64,000 bases of DNA from Paenibacillus aceris (GCF_017874035.1 NZ_JAGGKV010000014.1:124001-188000), one strand, 5' to 3'; numbered from the stretch's first letter, positions 18,986-28,661 are shown. Program-made: numbers and translations. The notes: generated by a model not told the origin, from the sequence alone.

Positions 18986-19870
18986 TCAATACTCACCCAC
19001 GTCTTTCTTCAGCGCCTGATTCAGCAGCACGGTAATGAGCAGACAGAGGATCACGAACAGAATGGAAATCGCATTCCCGTATCCGTATAAGCCTTCACGA
19101 AACGCCTTGGAGTACAGATATGTCGATAAAAACTGCGTGCTGTTCGCCGGACCTCCCCCTGTCATTAAATAGACCGTCTCCATCTGCTTGAATGCCGCCA
19201 CGACGGCCAAAATGATGTTCACACGAAGCACAGGCGCAAGCAGCGGGAATACAATCTTCAGATTCAACTGCAGCTGCGAGGCGCCGTCCAGCATGGCCGC
19301 TTCGTGCAGATCCTTCGGTACGCCTTTAATACCTGCGTAATACAGCAGAAATGCGTAGCCGAACCCCTGCCACATGCACACGAAAATAATGCAGCAGATC
19401 GCAAGTCTGGAATCCCCTAGCCAATCCTGCTTCCACGCTTCCAATCCAATCATCTCCAACAGCCGGTTCAGCAGCCCGAACTGTGTATTGAACACGCTCA
19501 CCCAAAGCTGCGTTGTAACAAATGTTGAAATGATCGACGGAATGAAGATACAAATGCGCAGCAGCTTCTCATAACGCCCGCAGTACTGAGTCAGCATGGC
19601 AATCAGAACTGAAAACGGGTGCTGGATGAGTACGAGACCCAAACCGAGCAGCAAGGAGTTCAGCAATGATTTCCAGAACACCTCATCCCTAGAAACGATT
19701 TCAATAAAATTACGTAAACCGATTAAACGATACTCGGCAACGCCGTCCCAATCGGTCAGGCTGTAATAGAAACTAACCAGGATCGGAATGAAGATCATGG
19801 CCGTCAACAAGACAAATCCCGGGGCCACGAGCCAGAAGATCGTTTTTTTATCACTTATGATGCTGTTCAT
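18986..19870 (-). CDS. Sugar ABC transporter permease, MalF type (locus B)
   Basis: This 294-residue membrane permease has a first hydrophobic segment at about residues 13-35 and the EAA loop EAAMLDGASQLQLNLKIVFP. The ATG at 19868-19870 is chosen because AGGTGA sits 5 bases upstream; an in-frame GTG three codons earlier would overlap that site. It lies 17 bases after the binding-protein gene and is followed almost without gap by the MalG-type gene. Confidence 0.9.
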   Translation of the reverse strand: MNSIISDKKTIFWLVAPGFVLLTAMIFIPILVSFYYSLTDWDGVAEYRLIGLRNFIEIVSRDEVFWKSLLNSLLLGLGLVLIQHPFSVLIAMLTQYCGRYEKLLRICIFIPSIISTFVTTQLWVSVFNTQFGLLNRLLEMIGLEAWKQDWLGDSRLAICCIIFVCMWQGFGYAFLLYYAGIKGVPKDLHEAAMLDGASQLQLNLKIVFPLLAPVLRVNIILAVVAAFKQMETVYLMTGGGPANSTQFLSTYLYSKAFREGLYGYGNAISILFVILCLLITVLLNQALKKDVGEY

Positions 19871-19887
19871 GCTTATCACCTAATCTT

Positions 19888-21279
19888 CTATTTCGTTGCT
19901 TTGACCGATTTGTCCGCAGCCTCATCGATTGTGCTTGCGAAATCTTCCGGCGTCATTTTCACGCCTTCGAGCTTTTGAATCGAATCATAGTACGTCTTTT
20001 GCGTATCGGAGGAGAATTTATCTTGGGCAACGGTACCGCTGTAGGATTTGGAGTTGTTAAAAATCTTCGTCAAATCCTTCTGCACTTCTGTTTCTTTGCC
20101 TGTTAAGTATTGGTCATACTTTTGCGCAGGGAACGTGATCCCATTTTGCCAAACTCCCTTCGCCCAACCGTCTGGGCGGAACATCCATTTAAGGAACTCA
20201 ATCGCTTCTTTTTTATGCTTGGAATTGTTGGATACCGCGTAACCGCCGCCAAACCAGGCAGTCAAGTCCTCTGTGCTTCCTTTGCCGCCTTCTACGCCAG
20301 GAATCGGGAAAGCTCCGATATTGTTGCGGACCTCCTCTGGGAAATTCGTATCGGAAGCCATGCCCATCTCCCATTCTCCCATCATGAACATGGCCGCCTT
20401 GCCTTGGCCAAACATATTGCGGGCTGCTCCGTAATCCTGGTTCAAGAAACCGTCGCCGAAAGCTCCCGCTTTCACCCAGCGCTGCATGGCTTTTGCTGCT
20501 TCCACGGTTGCCGGATCTTTATAGGAACCGGTTCGCTCCATTGCCTTCTTGGATGTATCCCATGTGCCGGAAGCCCGCTGGAGAAGCGTGTCAAACCATA
20601 AACCCGAAGTCCATGCTTCTCTGCCATCCATGGCGATAGGGACGATTTTCTTCGCTTTCAACTTGTCGATGACAGAGAACAACTCAGCTTCTGTTTTAGG
20701 TATTTGCAAACCGTTATCGGAGAACACTTTCTTGTTATAGTACAGTACCCAGAAGTCGGAATTGCGGGGAATCCCGTACAGTTTTCCGTCAGAAGAGAAC
20801 CCATCGAGCGAGGAAGGAATAAAACCCATATCCTTCAAGTCATCCTTATTTATTTCCGCCAGTGCATTGTTGTTGACGAGCGGTTTAAGAAAGTTCGTAT
20901 TCCCCCATGCGCTAATAATGTCGGGCAGCTGATTAGAAGCATTATAGACCTTAATCTTATCTTGGTACTGCGGATCGGGAGAAAGCGTTTCCACTTTAAT
21001 CGTGATGTTCGGGTTATTTTTCATGTACGCTTCAATTAATTCTTGTTCCAGCTTGCCCTGCCCCACAGAGCGATCCGAATTGTTCGTAAAGAAGGAGAGC
21101 GTAATCTTCTCCGCCTTCGGAGCTTCCGTTGCAGCAGGCGCCGACTGCGTCGCTGCGGCTGATTGGGTTGCCGCCGGGCTTGAGGTTCCGGAATCACTGC
21201 TTCCGCATCCGGTAAGTCCGAGTGCCGTCGTCAAAACAGCAAAAGTGAGGCCGGCCTGTTTGAATCGTAAAGTTCTCAT
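19888..21279 (-). CDS. Sugar-binding lipoprotein of ABC importer (locus B)
   Basis: This 463-residue family 1 solute-binding protein has a signal peptide ending in lipobox LTGC (Cys25), followed by a Ser/Thr/Ala-rich tether (about 26-55). The mature domain shows the usual two-lobe pattern, with YGIPRNSDFWVLYYNKKVF and MGEWEMGMA segments. It is the first gene of operon B, divergent from the kinase/regulator pair at 21579. It probably captures oligosaccharides released by the operon's giant surface glycosidase. Confidence 0.92.
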   Translation of the reverse strand: MRTLRFKQAGLTFAVLTTALGLTGCGSSDSGTSSPAATQSAAATQSAPAATEAPKAEKITLSFFTNNSDRSVGQGKLEQELIEAYMKNNPNITIKVETLSPDPQYQDKIKVYNASNQLPDIISAWGNTNFLKPLVNNNALAEINKDDLKDMGFIPSSLDGFSSDGKLYGIPRNSDFWVLYYNKKVFSDNGLQIPKTEAELFSVIDKLKAKKIVPIAMDGREAWTSGLWFDTLLQRASGTWDTSKKAMERTGSYKDPATVEAAKAMQRWVKAGAFGDGFLNQDYGAARNMFGQGKAAMFMMGEWEMGMASDTNFPEEVRNNIGAFPIPGVEGGKGSTEDLTAWFGGGYAVSNNSKHKKEAIEFLKWMFRPDGWAKGVWQNGITFPAQKYDQYLTGKETEVQKDLTKIFNNSKSYSGTVAQDKFSSDTQKTYYDSIQKLEGVKMTPEDFASTIDEAADKSVKATK

Positions 21280-21578
21280 TGTAAACCACCTTTTTCATTC
21301 AAATAATGGGAAATCTTGTTCCTTACATTCATTGTAGGGGAGTATTCCCGAATTTGTTAGGAGTGGTTTTTAAGGTCTTATTGTATATTTTTCAAGTTTT
21401 TTTGGCCGGGCCACCCTCTTGTCCGCAACTTGGGAAGCGACACCTCGGTTATCTTGTTCGTTTTTATGATTTTGTTGTATATATTTCACATTTATCGCAG
21501 GCTGCTCATTTTCGGTGTTGCTTGTCAAACACTTCTTTCATATGATGAATTTATCCCGCAAATAGAGAAGGTACATAG
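21280..21578. promoter_or_regulatory. Divergent control region of locus B
   Basis: This 299-base AT-rich region lies between the divergently read binding-protein and kinase genes. On the minus strand a TACAAT -10 candidate lies near 21330-21335, next to a small GGGGA/TTCCC dyad (about 21338-21350). No good -35 is seen. That fits control by the adjacent AraC-type regulator, but the binding site is not identified. Confidence 0.4.
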
Positions 21579-23417
21579 ATGAGATCTTATTTATCACCTA
21601 AATGGTATTTGGATTTACCTCTTCAACGTAAGCTGCTGCTCTGGTTCGCCCCGTTGCTGCTTGTTACAATTGCGATTACAGGTGTATACTCTTACCATAT
21701 CGCATCAAATGAAATCGTTTCCAAAATGAGCCTTGAGCAGCTGAGCTCAGCAAGACAAGCGATTGATCATCTGGATTACATTGCTCAGGATGCTCTGGAT
21801 ATTTCCGATTATTTATATCTGACCCCTGAGATACAAGTCATGTTGAAATCGGACTCTGCAAGCGGCAGCTACATTAATAATGATTCAATTCTCATGATTA
21901 ACCGACTCATGGTTACACGCCCGTATTTTCAATTTTTGACGATATATTCCCCCCGTTTTGAACCGATTCAATTCAATAATAAAGGGCTGTCATCTGCAAT
22001 TCCTTTTGAGGAGTTTAAGGAGAAGTTCGATTATGAAGGTTTTTTAAAACGCAAAAAAATTGATGAATGGAGCATCGAGGTTCCCAATCACACGAAAAGT
22101 ATTTTTTATGGAGATACCAAGAACAAATTGCTTCTTACGAAAGTTTTGAAAAACGATCTTACCTTGAAACCCGAGGGCGTTCTCATTCTTGGCATTGATG
22201 AAAAGGATATTCGCCGCTCCTATTCCACGCCAAGCGACAAATCGAAAATTATCGTCACCAATTCGGATGGTCATATTCTTTCCGATACAGACGGTGATTG
22301 GGTTGGTAAGTCGATCGGCGATCTCCCTTATTTCACCACATCCATTGATAATCCAGATCATATCGACTCGACCATCGATCGATCGGACTGGGTGTTTTCT
22401 CATACGCAGTCCTCCCTGACCGGGTGGCATGTCTTGGTGCTCCAGCCTCGTCAGGACCTGTTATCGCAGCTTAACCGCATCAAATGGATAACGGCCTTGA
22501 TTCTTTGTCTCACCTTTGTCATGAGCCTCATCGTTTCTTGGTCCGTAGCCAGCGTCATGACCAAACCAATGAAAATGATTTTAACCTCGATGAAAAAATT
22601 TCAAAAAGGCGATTTCTCCCAACAGGTCGATATACAAGGAAAAGATGAAATCGGCCAGCTTAGCAAGGGATACAATGTGATGGTTCGCCGAATCAGTGAG
22701 CTGATTGATGATGTTTACGCCTTCGAAATTAAACAACGGCAAGCGGAACTGAAAGTACTGCAATCGCAAATTAATCCGCATTTCCTATATAACACCTTGA
22801 ACACGATCGCCTGGACGGCGCAAAAAAACGGAGAACATACAGTTGCGGAGATGATCTATTCGCTATCAGGGATTTTCCAGATCAGCCTCAGCCAAGGGCG
22901 TGACGACATTGAACTGCAGGAAGAAATGAAACTGACAGAGCATTACTTATTTTTGCAAAAAATGCGGTACAGAGAGAAGCTTTCTTATGAGATGGACATC
23001 CATCCCGAGCTAGCAACTTTTAAAATTCCCAAACTGCTTATTCAACCGCTTATCGAAAATGCCATTGTTCACGGCTTAGAACCGCTTACCAACGATATCG
23101 GTTTTATTCATGTTACCGTTGCTCCTGCCGTAGATTTCCAAGGCATGATTCTCATTGAAGTTACGGATAATGGAGTCGGCATTCCTGACAGCAAACTAAA
23201 GGTTCTTCAGGCACAAACCAAATCTTTTGCGGAAAGCCCCTATCAAACAGCAACTACCGAAAGTTTTGCCCTACTGAATATCATGAATCGGATTCGTTTA
23301 TTTTACGGAACTGAAGTCGTTATGGAGATCACTAGCGTTGAAAACTTTGGAACGAGAGTTCAATTGCTCCTACCCTACCGAAGAGGTGAGAATCCTGCTA
23401 AATCTGCTTATCGTTGA
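21579..23417 (+). CDS. Sensor histidine kinase, YesM-like (locus B)
   Basis: This 612-residue kinase has membrane segments at about 20-40 and 304-326 around an extracellular Cache-type sensor, then HAMP (about 327-378), His_kinase with phospho-acceptor His401 in INPHFLYNTLNTI, and HATPase_c with LIENAIVHG and VTDNGVGIPD. It is divergent from operon B and overlaps the AraC-type regulator gene by about 32 bases. It presumably senses a glycan fragment and controls operon B. Confidence 0.92.
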   Translation: MRSYLSPKWYLDLPLQRKLLLWFAPLLLVTIAITGVYSYHIASNEIVSKMSLEQLSSARQAIDHLDYIAQDALDISDYLYLTPEIQVMLKSDSASGSYINNDSILMINRLMVTRPYFQFLTIYSPRFEPIQFNNKGLSSAIPFEEFKEKFDYEGFLKRKKIDEWSIEVPNHTKSIFYGDTKNKLLLTKVLKNDLTLKPEGVLILGIDEKDIRRSYSTPSDKSKIIVTNSDGHILSDTDGDWVGKSIGDLPYFTTSIDNPDHIDSTIDRSDWVFSHTQSSLTGWHVLVLQPRQDLLSQLNRIKWITALILCLTFVMSLIVSWSVASVMTKPMKMILTSMKKFQKGDFSQQVDIQGKDEIGQLSKGYNVMVRRISELIDDVYAFEIKQRQAELKVLQSQINPHFLYNTLNTIAWTAQKNGEHTVAEMIYSLSGIFQISLSQGRDDIELQEEMKLTEHYLFLQKMRYREKLSYEMDIHPELATFKIPKLLIQPLIENAIVHGLEPLTNDIGFIHVTVAPAVDFQGMILIEVTDNGVGIPDSKLKVLQAQTKSFAESPYQTATTESFALLNIMNRIRLFYGTEVVMEITSVENFGTRVQLLLPYRRGENPAKSAYR

Positions 23418-25041
23418 AGATGAACTGACCACTCGCGAAGGTTTGCACAACATGATTGACTGGGGGGCCCTCGGCATTCAAGTATGCGGGCAAGCCAGCA
23501 ATGGGCTGGAAGCCCTGACAATGATCAATGCCGGCAGCGTAGATTTGCTGCTTTCGGATATTCGTATGCCCATTATGGACGGACTGCAGCTATTAACAGA
23601 AATACATAACAAACAGCTTGATATTCCCTCTGTGCTGCTCACAGGGTATAGTGATTTTGAGTATGCCCAGCGCGCATTACGTCTGGGAGCACTTGACTAT
23701 ATCCTCAAACCTTGCCCGCCAAGAGAAATCGCATCCGTATTTGAACAAGTCGTCCTGAAAGTTCTGAATAAAAGACAAAACGAGCATGATTGGAACGGAC
23801 TTCAATATCAATTGAATGAGAATAACTCTATCGTTAAATCTCAGACGCTGTTAGAGTGGCTTCACCAACCGAAGCGTGCAAACGAAAACCGCAGCGAACA
23901 AGCAAGAAGGCTGGGGATTTCTATTTCCGATCAGCATGCGATTGTGATCGCGATCCAGCCCGACGGCAAACCGCTGCAAGAACTCAATTACAACCGCACC
24001 GATCTGCAATTAATTCAATTCGCTACGACGAATATCGTCCAAGAAACCCTTGAGCAATGCCTGCGTCAGCCCGTCGAAGTCATCAAGGATCAAAACGGCA
24101 TAGCAGCCATATGCAGCGGTACCTACGAACTGCTTATCGAGAAACTAACTGACGGGTTATCCCAGCTTCAGCGCAATCTTGAAAGATATTTGAAAATTAC
24201 CGTCAGCATCGGAATCAGTCGTTCTAAAACAAGCTTAGATCAACTCGCTGAAGCTTACAAAGAAGCGAACACAGCGCTTCAATTGCGATTTTATCGCGGA
24301 CTGAGCGGCATCTACTTTTACACAGAGGCAGAAGCCATCCAGTTGGAACTCCCTTCTGCTCAAGTAGAAACCGAACGCGTCAAATTGGAACCGATGATCA
24401 TCGATCATTTGCGATCCGGTCTTTATGCGGAAGCTCTGAATCTAACCGAGCAATGGCTTGATTTTTTCCATGCGGAGCACGCTCAAACACGAACCGAGAT
24501 CAACTTGCAAACGATCTCTTTGATGGCCAGACTGATGCAGCTTGGCAAAGAACAGGAGCTTGCCGTTTCTGGTTGGTCCGACAATTTGATAGAAATGGCC
24601 GATCAAGTTCAACGTGTAGAGACATTAGAAGACTTATCGGGACTAGTCTATAAATCGATTCAACAATTCGTCGAGCTGCGTAATCCGCATAAAACGCCAC
24701 GACGCAAAGTCCAGCAGGCTGTGGAAATGATCGCTCAGGACTACAACTCTGCGGCACTGTCTCTTGCTGGTGTTGCCAAAGAATTATTTGTATCCAGCAC
24801 GTATTTATCTACGCTTTTCAAACAGGAATTAGGTATAAATTTTCTTGACTATGTACATCAATACCGCATCGAGAAAGCAAAAGCACATCTTCAAGCCGGT
24901 ACCCACAAAATTCAGACGATTGCCAGGGAGGTCGGTTACTTCGACGAAGCGCATTTTACGAGAACATTTAAAAAATGGACCGGGCTCTCCCCTTCTCAAT
25001 ACAAAAAGGAAGCGCTCGACCCGGTAAAATCACCAACGTAG
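23386..25041 (+). CDS. Response regulator with AraC-type DNA-binding domain (YesN-like, locus B)
   Basis: This protein is about 551 residues long. It has a receiver domain (about 5-125) with phospho-acceptor Asp58 in LLLSDIRMPIMDG and the DYILKP lysine, a long central linker (about 130-445), and a C-terminal AraC domain with REVGYFDEAHFTRTFKKWTG. The start is uncertain. GTG at 23386 is favoured because the receiver fold begins right after it, but TTG at 23338 and CTG at 23395 are also possible. All lie within the 3' end of the kinase gene, so the two are translationally coupled. It likely drives the divergent operon B. Confidence 0.88.
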   Translation: MRILLNLLIVEDELTTREGLHNMIDWGALGIQVCGQASNGLEALTMINAGSVDLLLSDIRMPIMDGLQLLTEIHNKQLDIPSVLLTGYSDFEYAQRALRLGALDYILKPCPPREIASVFEQVVLKVLNKRQNEHDWNGLQYQLNENNSIVKSQTLLEWLHQPKRANENRSEQARRLGISISDQHAIVIAIQPDGKPLQELNYNRTDLQLIQFATTNIVQETLEQCLRQPVEVIKDQNGIAAICSGTYELLIEKLTDGLSQLQRNLERYLKITVSIGISRSKTSLDQLAEAYKEANTALQLRFYRGLSGIYFYTEAEAIQLELPSAQVETERVKLEPMIIDHLRSGLYAEALNLTEQWLDFFHAEHAQTRTEINLQTISLMARLMQLGKEQELAVSGWSDNLIEMADQVQRVETLEDLSGLVYKSIQQFVELRNPHKTPRRKVQQAVEMIAQDYNSAALSLAGVAKELFVSSTYLSTLFKQELGINFLDYVHQYRIEKAKAHLQAGTHKIQTIAREVGYFDEAHFTRTFKKWTGLSPSQYKKEALDPVKSPT

Positions 25042-25070
25042 AGGACTCCCTGCGAAAAGCCCGGTCTGTA

Positions 25071-25910
25071 TCATTTCTCACAAGCAACGCCATCATTGTC
25101 CTTATCAAGTTTAGCACTGTATCCAGGTTGACCTTTTTTAATATTATAGGCACCGGCAGCTTTAGCTTCGGTACAATTATTATAGTAAACGTTTGAGTTG
25201 CCATCCGATTCAGTTGTTGGCGCTTGCTTCGCTGTTGGCGAAGGGGACGGAGAAGGACTTGCTTTTACTTTCACAGCATTTTCATGATAACCATCTTCTT
25301 GGGCGTAGTTCTCCACACTCCATATGTTAATTCCCTTTAGCTGCGCTGCCTTTTGAATTTCACGAAACTTATCTACGTATTTTACATTTGGCGGATAGAC
25401 ATAAGCGACTCTGGCGTACCCATTTTCAAGCAGCATTTCATTGAACATCTTATCCCCAATATACAAGTAACAGAGCAATCTTCCGTATTTATCCCGTTCG
25501 GATACGTCCAGCTCTAGCTTCACTTCTTTATCTGTTAAAATATCTTTTGCATATTGGGAAGCCTCTAGTGCAAAAGGTTGAACAGGTTTCTCCGGGTCTA
25601 CACTCTCGGGCGTATCCACTAGCAATAAACGAATGGTTGCTTCTTTTACTTTTCCAGACTCTTCAAAAGATACTTTCATTGTATCCCCGTCAACAACTCT
25701 TACAATTTTCGCGGGTATTAACCTGTTGCTTGCTGTTGTTATTGACGTAACCGTTTCGGCCGTTGGTGCTGGAATAACAGTTGTTGCAGGACTCGGCACT
25801 GGCGAAATTGCGATAGTACGATTCGATGTCTCCTGCGCGCATCCGGCAAGAAAAACAATTAAACATATGATGGTGCCAAAAAGTAACTTTTTAAACTTCT
25901 CTTCCAACAT
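25071..25910 (-). CDS. Lipoprotein thermonuclease (SNase) with Excalibur domain
   Basis: This 279-residue secreted nuclease starts at the ATG at 25908-25910, which has GGAGG upstream. A signal peptide ends in lipobox FLAGC, followed by a Ser/Thr/Pro-rich tether. The staphylococcal-nuclease domain (about 70-205) carries the active-site pattern RLLLVDTPE (Arg and Glu) and DKYGRLLCYL (second Arg). A Ser-Pro-Ser-Pro linker leads to a C-terminal Excalibur calcium-binding motif, DKDNDGVACE. It cleaves DNA or RNA near the cell surface. A minus-strand TATAAT at 25951-25956 is a plausible -10. It stands alone and is convergent with the locus B regulator gene. Confidence 0.9.
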   Translation of the reverse strand: MLEEKFKKLLFGTIICLIVFLAGCAQETSNRTIAISPVPSPATTVIPAPTAETVTSITTASNRLIPAKIVRVVDGDTMKVSFEESGKVKEATIRLLLVDTPESVDPEKPVQPFALEASQYAKDILTDKEVKLELDVSERDKYGRLLCYLYIGDKMFNEMLLENGYARVAYVYPPNVKYVDKFREIQKAAQLKGINIWSVENYAQEDGYHENAVKVKASPSPSPSPTAKQAPTTESDGNSNVYYNNCTEAKAAGAYNIKKGQPGYSAKLDKDNDGVACEK

Positions 25911-26018
25911 GTGAAAACCTCCAAGTATGACTGATCTAGACGACTTAGCCATTATAACAAATAGTGGGAATAGAAAATACAAGAGGCTGTCCCAAGGGCA
26001 GTCAACCCTAATCTAGTC

Positions 26019-26073
26019 TTGACAACGCACAAGGCAACAGATACAATTCAAATGGAAATGATAATCGTTCTCA
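26019..26073 (+). promoter_or_regulatory. Sigma-A promoter with overlapping Fur box
   Basis: TTGACA (26019-26024) and TACAAT (26042-26047) are separated by exactly 17 bases. TGATAATCGTTCTCA at 26059-26073 matches the 15-bp Fur core TGATAATnATTATCA at 12 of its 14 defined positions and covers the expected transcription start. This predicts iron repression of the following gene. Confidence 0.85.
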
Positions 26074-26097
26074 TAACAATTGGGGGTAAAGAGATCC

Positions 26098-27111
26098 ATG
26101 GTACCAAGAAATGTCCATTTGTTGCGTAATCTTGGGGGAAGACTGCTCGTTCTTGTAACAGCGTGCATGCTCATCCTTGCTGGTTGCGGGCGACAAACAG
26201 AAACAAAGACCGCTGATAAGGCGGCAAGCAATGAGCCTAAAGTGTCCACTACACCAAGTACTTCACCTGAATACACGGTCAAGCACGCCATGGGCGAAAC
26301 TAAAATTACAGGAACGCCCAAGAAAATAGTTGTTCTGACGAATGAGGGAACTGAAGCCGTGCTAAGCTTAGGAATTAAGCCTATTGGCGCAGTGAAATCT
26401 TTTACAACTACAGGTGACTGGTATGACCATATTAAGTCGGACATGGCCGACGTTAAAGTCGTAGGAGATGAGAATCAGCCGAACTTGGAGTTAATTGCCT
26501 CCTTAAAGCCAGATCTCATTATCGGCAATAAACTGCGTCAAGAGAAAGTTTATCAGCAATTATCGGCTATTGCACCGACCGTATTTTCCGAGAAGCTTAT
26601 GGGTGACTGGCAAGTTAACTACAAGCTGTATGCCGAAGCTTTGAACAAAAAGGCGGAAGGCGACAAAATCATTGGCGATTTTGAAAAGCGAATTTCCGAC
26701 TTCAAACAAAAAGCTGGAGATAAACTGAATTCGAAAGTGTCCATCGTGCGCTTCATGCCAGGAAAAGTCCGGATTTATATGAAAGACACGTTCTCTGGTG
26801 TCGTCTTGAAAAAGCTTGGATTCCAGCGTCCAGCTCCACAGGATCAAGAAAAGTTCGCTGACGATGTGCAAAAGGAACGTATTCCGGATATGAACGGTGA
26901 TGTCCTCTTCTATTTCACTTACGAAAACGATAAAGGCGAAGGAAACAAAATCGAGCAAGAGTGGATGAATGATCCGCTATGGAAAAACATCGACGTCGTG
27001 AAAAAAGGAAATGTACATAAGGTAAGCGACGCTGTTTGGAATACAGCGGGAGGCATTAAGGCCGCTAACCTGCTGCTTGATGACTTGGAAACCTATTTTC
27101 TAAAAAAATAA
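26098..27111 (+). CDS. Iron-siderophore ABC transporter substrate-binding lipoprotein
   Basis: This 337-residue FecB/FhuD-type (periplasmic-binding class III) lipoprotein has a signal peptide ending in lipobox LILAGC. The mature part shows the family pattern TPKKIVVLTNEGTEAVLSLGIKPIGA and LIASLKPDLIIGNK. The ATG at 26098 follows a GGGGGTAA Shine-Dalgarno; an in-frame start six codons upstream overlaps that site and is rejected. It would capture a ferric siderophore for an Fhu/Feu-type importer. No permease or ATPase gene is adjacent, so it is an orphan component. The Fur box upstream supports the iron role. Confidence 0.9.
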   Translation: MVPRNVHLLRNLGGRLLVLVTACMLILAGCGRQTETKTADKAASNEPKVSTTPSTSPEYTVKHAMGETKITGTPKKIVVLTNEGTEAVLSLGIKPIGAVKSFTTTGDWYDHIKSDMADVKVVGDENQPNLELIASLKPDLIIGNKLRQEKVYQQLSAIAPTVFSEKLMGDWQVNYKLYAEALNKKAEGDKIIGDFEKRISDFKQKAGDKLNSKVSIVRFMPGKVRIYMKDTFSGVVLKKLGFQRPAPQDQEKFADDVQKERIPDMNGDVLFYFTYENDKGEGNKIEQEWMNDPLWKNIDVVKKGNVHKVSDAVWNTAGGIKAANLLLDDLETYFLKK

Positions 27112-27114
27112 TAT

Positions 27115-27158
27115 TAAAAAAAAATGACTCGGGGAACTGTTCCCCGGGTCATTTTTTT
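27115..27158. terminator. Bidirectional terminator
   Basis: A 14-bp GC-rich stem (27123-27136 with 27140-27153) has a 3-base loop, with A residues before and T residues after. It serves the convergent siderophore-binding-protein and MFS genes. Confidence 0.9.
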
Positions 27159-27167
27159 CATGATCTT

Positions 27168-28541
27168 TTAAGAAACAGCTTGCGGCTTGTGTAATCCCGA
27201 TCGTAAGTAACCTATCGCACACACAATTGATAGCAACACAATAAGCGTAAGTCCCCAGTAAACGTTGCTGTAAGCATGCGCCAGGGAAAGATCCTTTTGC
27301 CATACAAGGGCACTGGCCGTCGCAGCCACCCCAAATGCACCGCTGAAAAATTGAAGAAGCTGAAATAGCCCAAGTCCAGATGCGATCTGTGAAGGAAGAA
27401 GTAATCTCGACATTTCATTCGATATACTGCTCGTTAAGATGGTGTAACTAACGCTCATTAGCATGTAAATAAACATGATAGATAGAAAAGATGTGCCCTC
27501 GAACAAAGCGAACAGGACGACCGATGTCAGAAGGAGCAATGGCGTATACCGGATGATTGCGCTATTCCCTCGTGTATCAATGATCCGTCCCACTTGACGG
27601 GAAATCATCATTGCCAAAAAGGAGCCTGGGAAAATCACCAAACCGGCTTGAATGGCACTCAAGTGATACTGTTTAACAAGAATTTGCGGCATAAGGAATA
27701 AGGTTGCAAAGCTGCATAAATACGCTGCGATACCTACGGCTCCTAAAATAAGAAATGACCGATTGGCGAATAATGACGGGAGTACAAAGGGATCTTTTGC
27801 AGAGCGGATACGCACAATAAATAAGGCTATCGAGACAAGTCCTGTTAGAAGCGATATCCATGAATGGTTTGTTAAATACAAGAGAAGTCCTGTAGTGCCA
27901 ACACCAATGAGCAGTGCACCAATAACGTCGAAGGAACCTTTACGCGGCTCTTCTTTAGGTATGAACATCATATAAAGAGGCACTAACAGCAACGTTACAG
28001 CGGTTATGACAAATAAAAGATGCCAGCCTAGAAACTCCACGATAAATCCACCTACAACGGGACCGAAGCCAAGTCCAAACGCTACGGAAGACATGATCAT
28101 GGCCATCGCTTTCCCCCTTCGTGCCATAGGTATATAACGGGAGATTAAAACTAACGACAATGCAGGGATTGAGCCCGCTCCTGAAGCTTGAAGAATGCGT
28201 ACGATGAGAAGCATAGCGAAGCTGTTACTGAATAATCCGGCAATCGCCCCGAGACTCAGCGACAGAATTCCGATAATAAACAGTCTTCTTATGGGAACGA
28301 AATCTGCTAACCGACTATAAGTAATCGATGAGATCGCGAATACAATGGAGTAACCCGTAACAATCCACGAAGTAGATGAAGCTGATAGCTGAAAAGCTTT
28401 GGCTACATCCGGCAATGCTAAGTTAAACATCATTGTGTTCATGATGACGAGTACGATCGTTATTCCGAGCAGCAGGAGAATAACTCCTTCTTTCATTACG
28501 CTTCCCTCTTGCTCTTTGTTTGAAACATGATTTTTTTGCAT
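27168..28541 (-). CDS. MFS multidrug-type transporter (DHA2/EmrB-like)
   Basis: This protein of about 457 residues has some 14 hydrophobic segments, as in the DHA2 (drug:H+ antiporter, 14-helix) branch. The first-helix motif is MNTMMFNLALPDVAKAF, and motif A-like YSRLADFVPIRRLF lies between helices 2 and 3. ATG at 28539-28541 is chosen, with GGAGG 12 bases upstream. An internal ATG at 28494-28496 with a better-spaced GAGGGAAG is a real alternative. It is divergent from an ArsR gene, with a palindromic operator lying in its promoter. The substrate is unknown. Confidence 0.87.
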   Translation of the reverse strand: MQKNHVSNKEQEGSVMKEGVILLLLGITIVLVIMNTMMFNLALPDVAKAFQLSASSTSWIVTGYSIVFAISSITYSRLADFVPIRRLFIIGILSLSLGAIAGLFSNSFAMLLIVRILQASGAGSIPALSLVLISRYIPMARRGKAMAMIMSSVAFGLGFGPVVGGFIVEFLGWHLLFVITAVTLLLVPLYMMFIPKEEPRKGSFDVIGALLIGVGTTGLLLYLTNHSWISLLTGLVSIALFIVRIRSAKDPFVLPSLFANRSFLILGAVGIAAYLCSFATLFLMPQILVKQYHLSAIQAGLVIFPGSFLAMMISRQVGRIIDTRGNSAIIRYTPLLLLTSVVLFALFEGTSFLSIMFIYMLMSVSYTILTSSISNEMSRLLLPSQIASGLGLFQLLQFFSGAFGVAATASALVWQKDLSLAHAYSNVYWGLTLIVLLSIVCAIGYLRSGLHKPQAVS

Positions 28542-28565
28542 AGCAGTTATTCGCCTCCATTTCAA

Positions 28566-28622
28566 ATTCTAAAATTCGATAATAATCGAACAATAGAATA
28601 ATAACATGAGTTATGCTATAAT
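28566..28622. promoter_or_regulatory. Divergent MFS/ArsR promoter region with palindromic operator
   Basis: The palindrome TTCGAT-aata-ATCGAA (28575-28590) lies within the spacer of a minus-strand promoter, TTGTTC (28588-28593) with TAGAAT (28566-28571) and 16-base spacing, that would serve the MFS gene. A plus-strand TATAAT (28617-28622) would serve the ArsR gene. Repressor bound here would block the pump gene and could autoregulate. Confidence 0.65.
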
Positions 28623-28661
28623 TCAATCAGAAACTCCAAAAAAATAAGGGGGTGCCAACAA

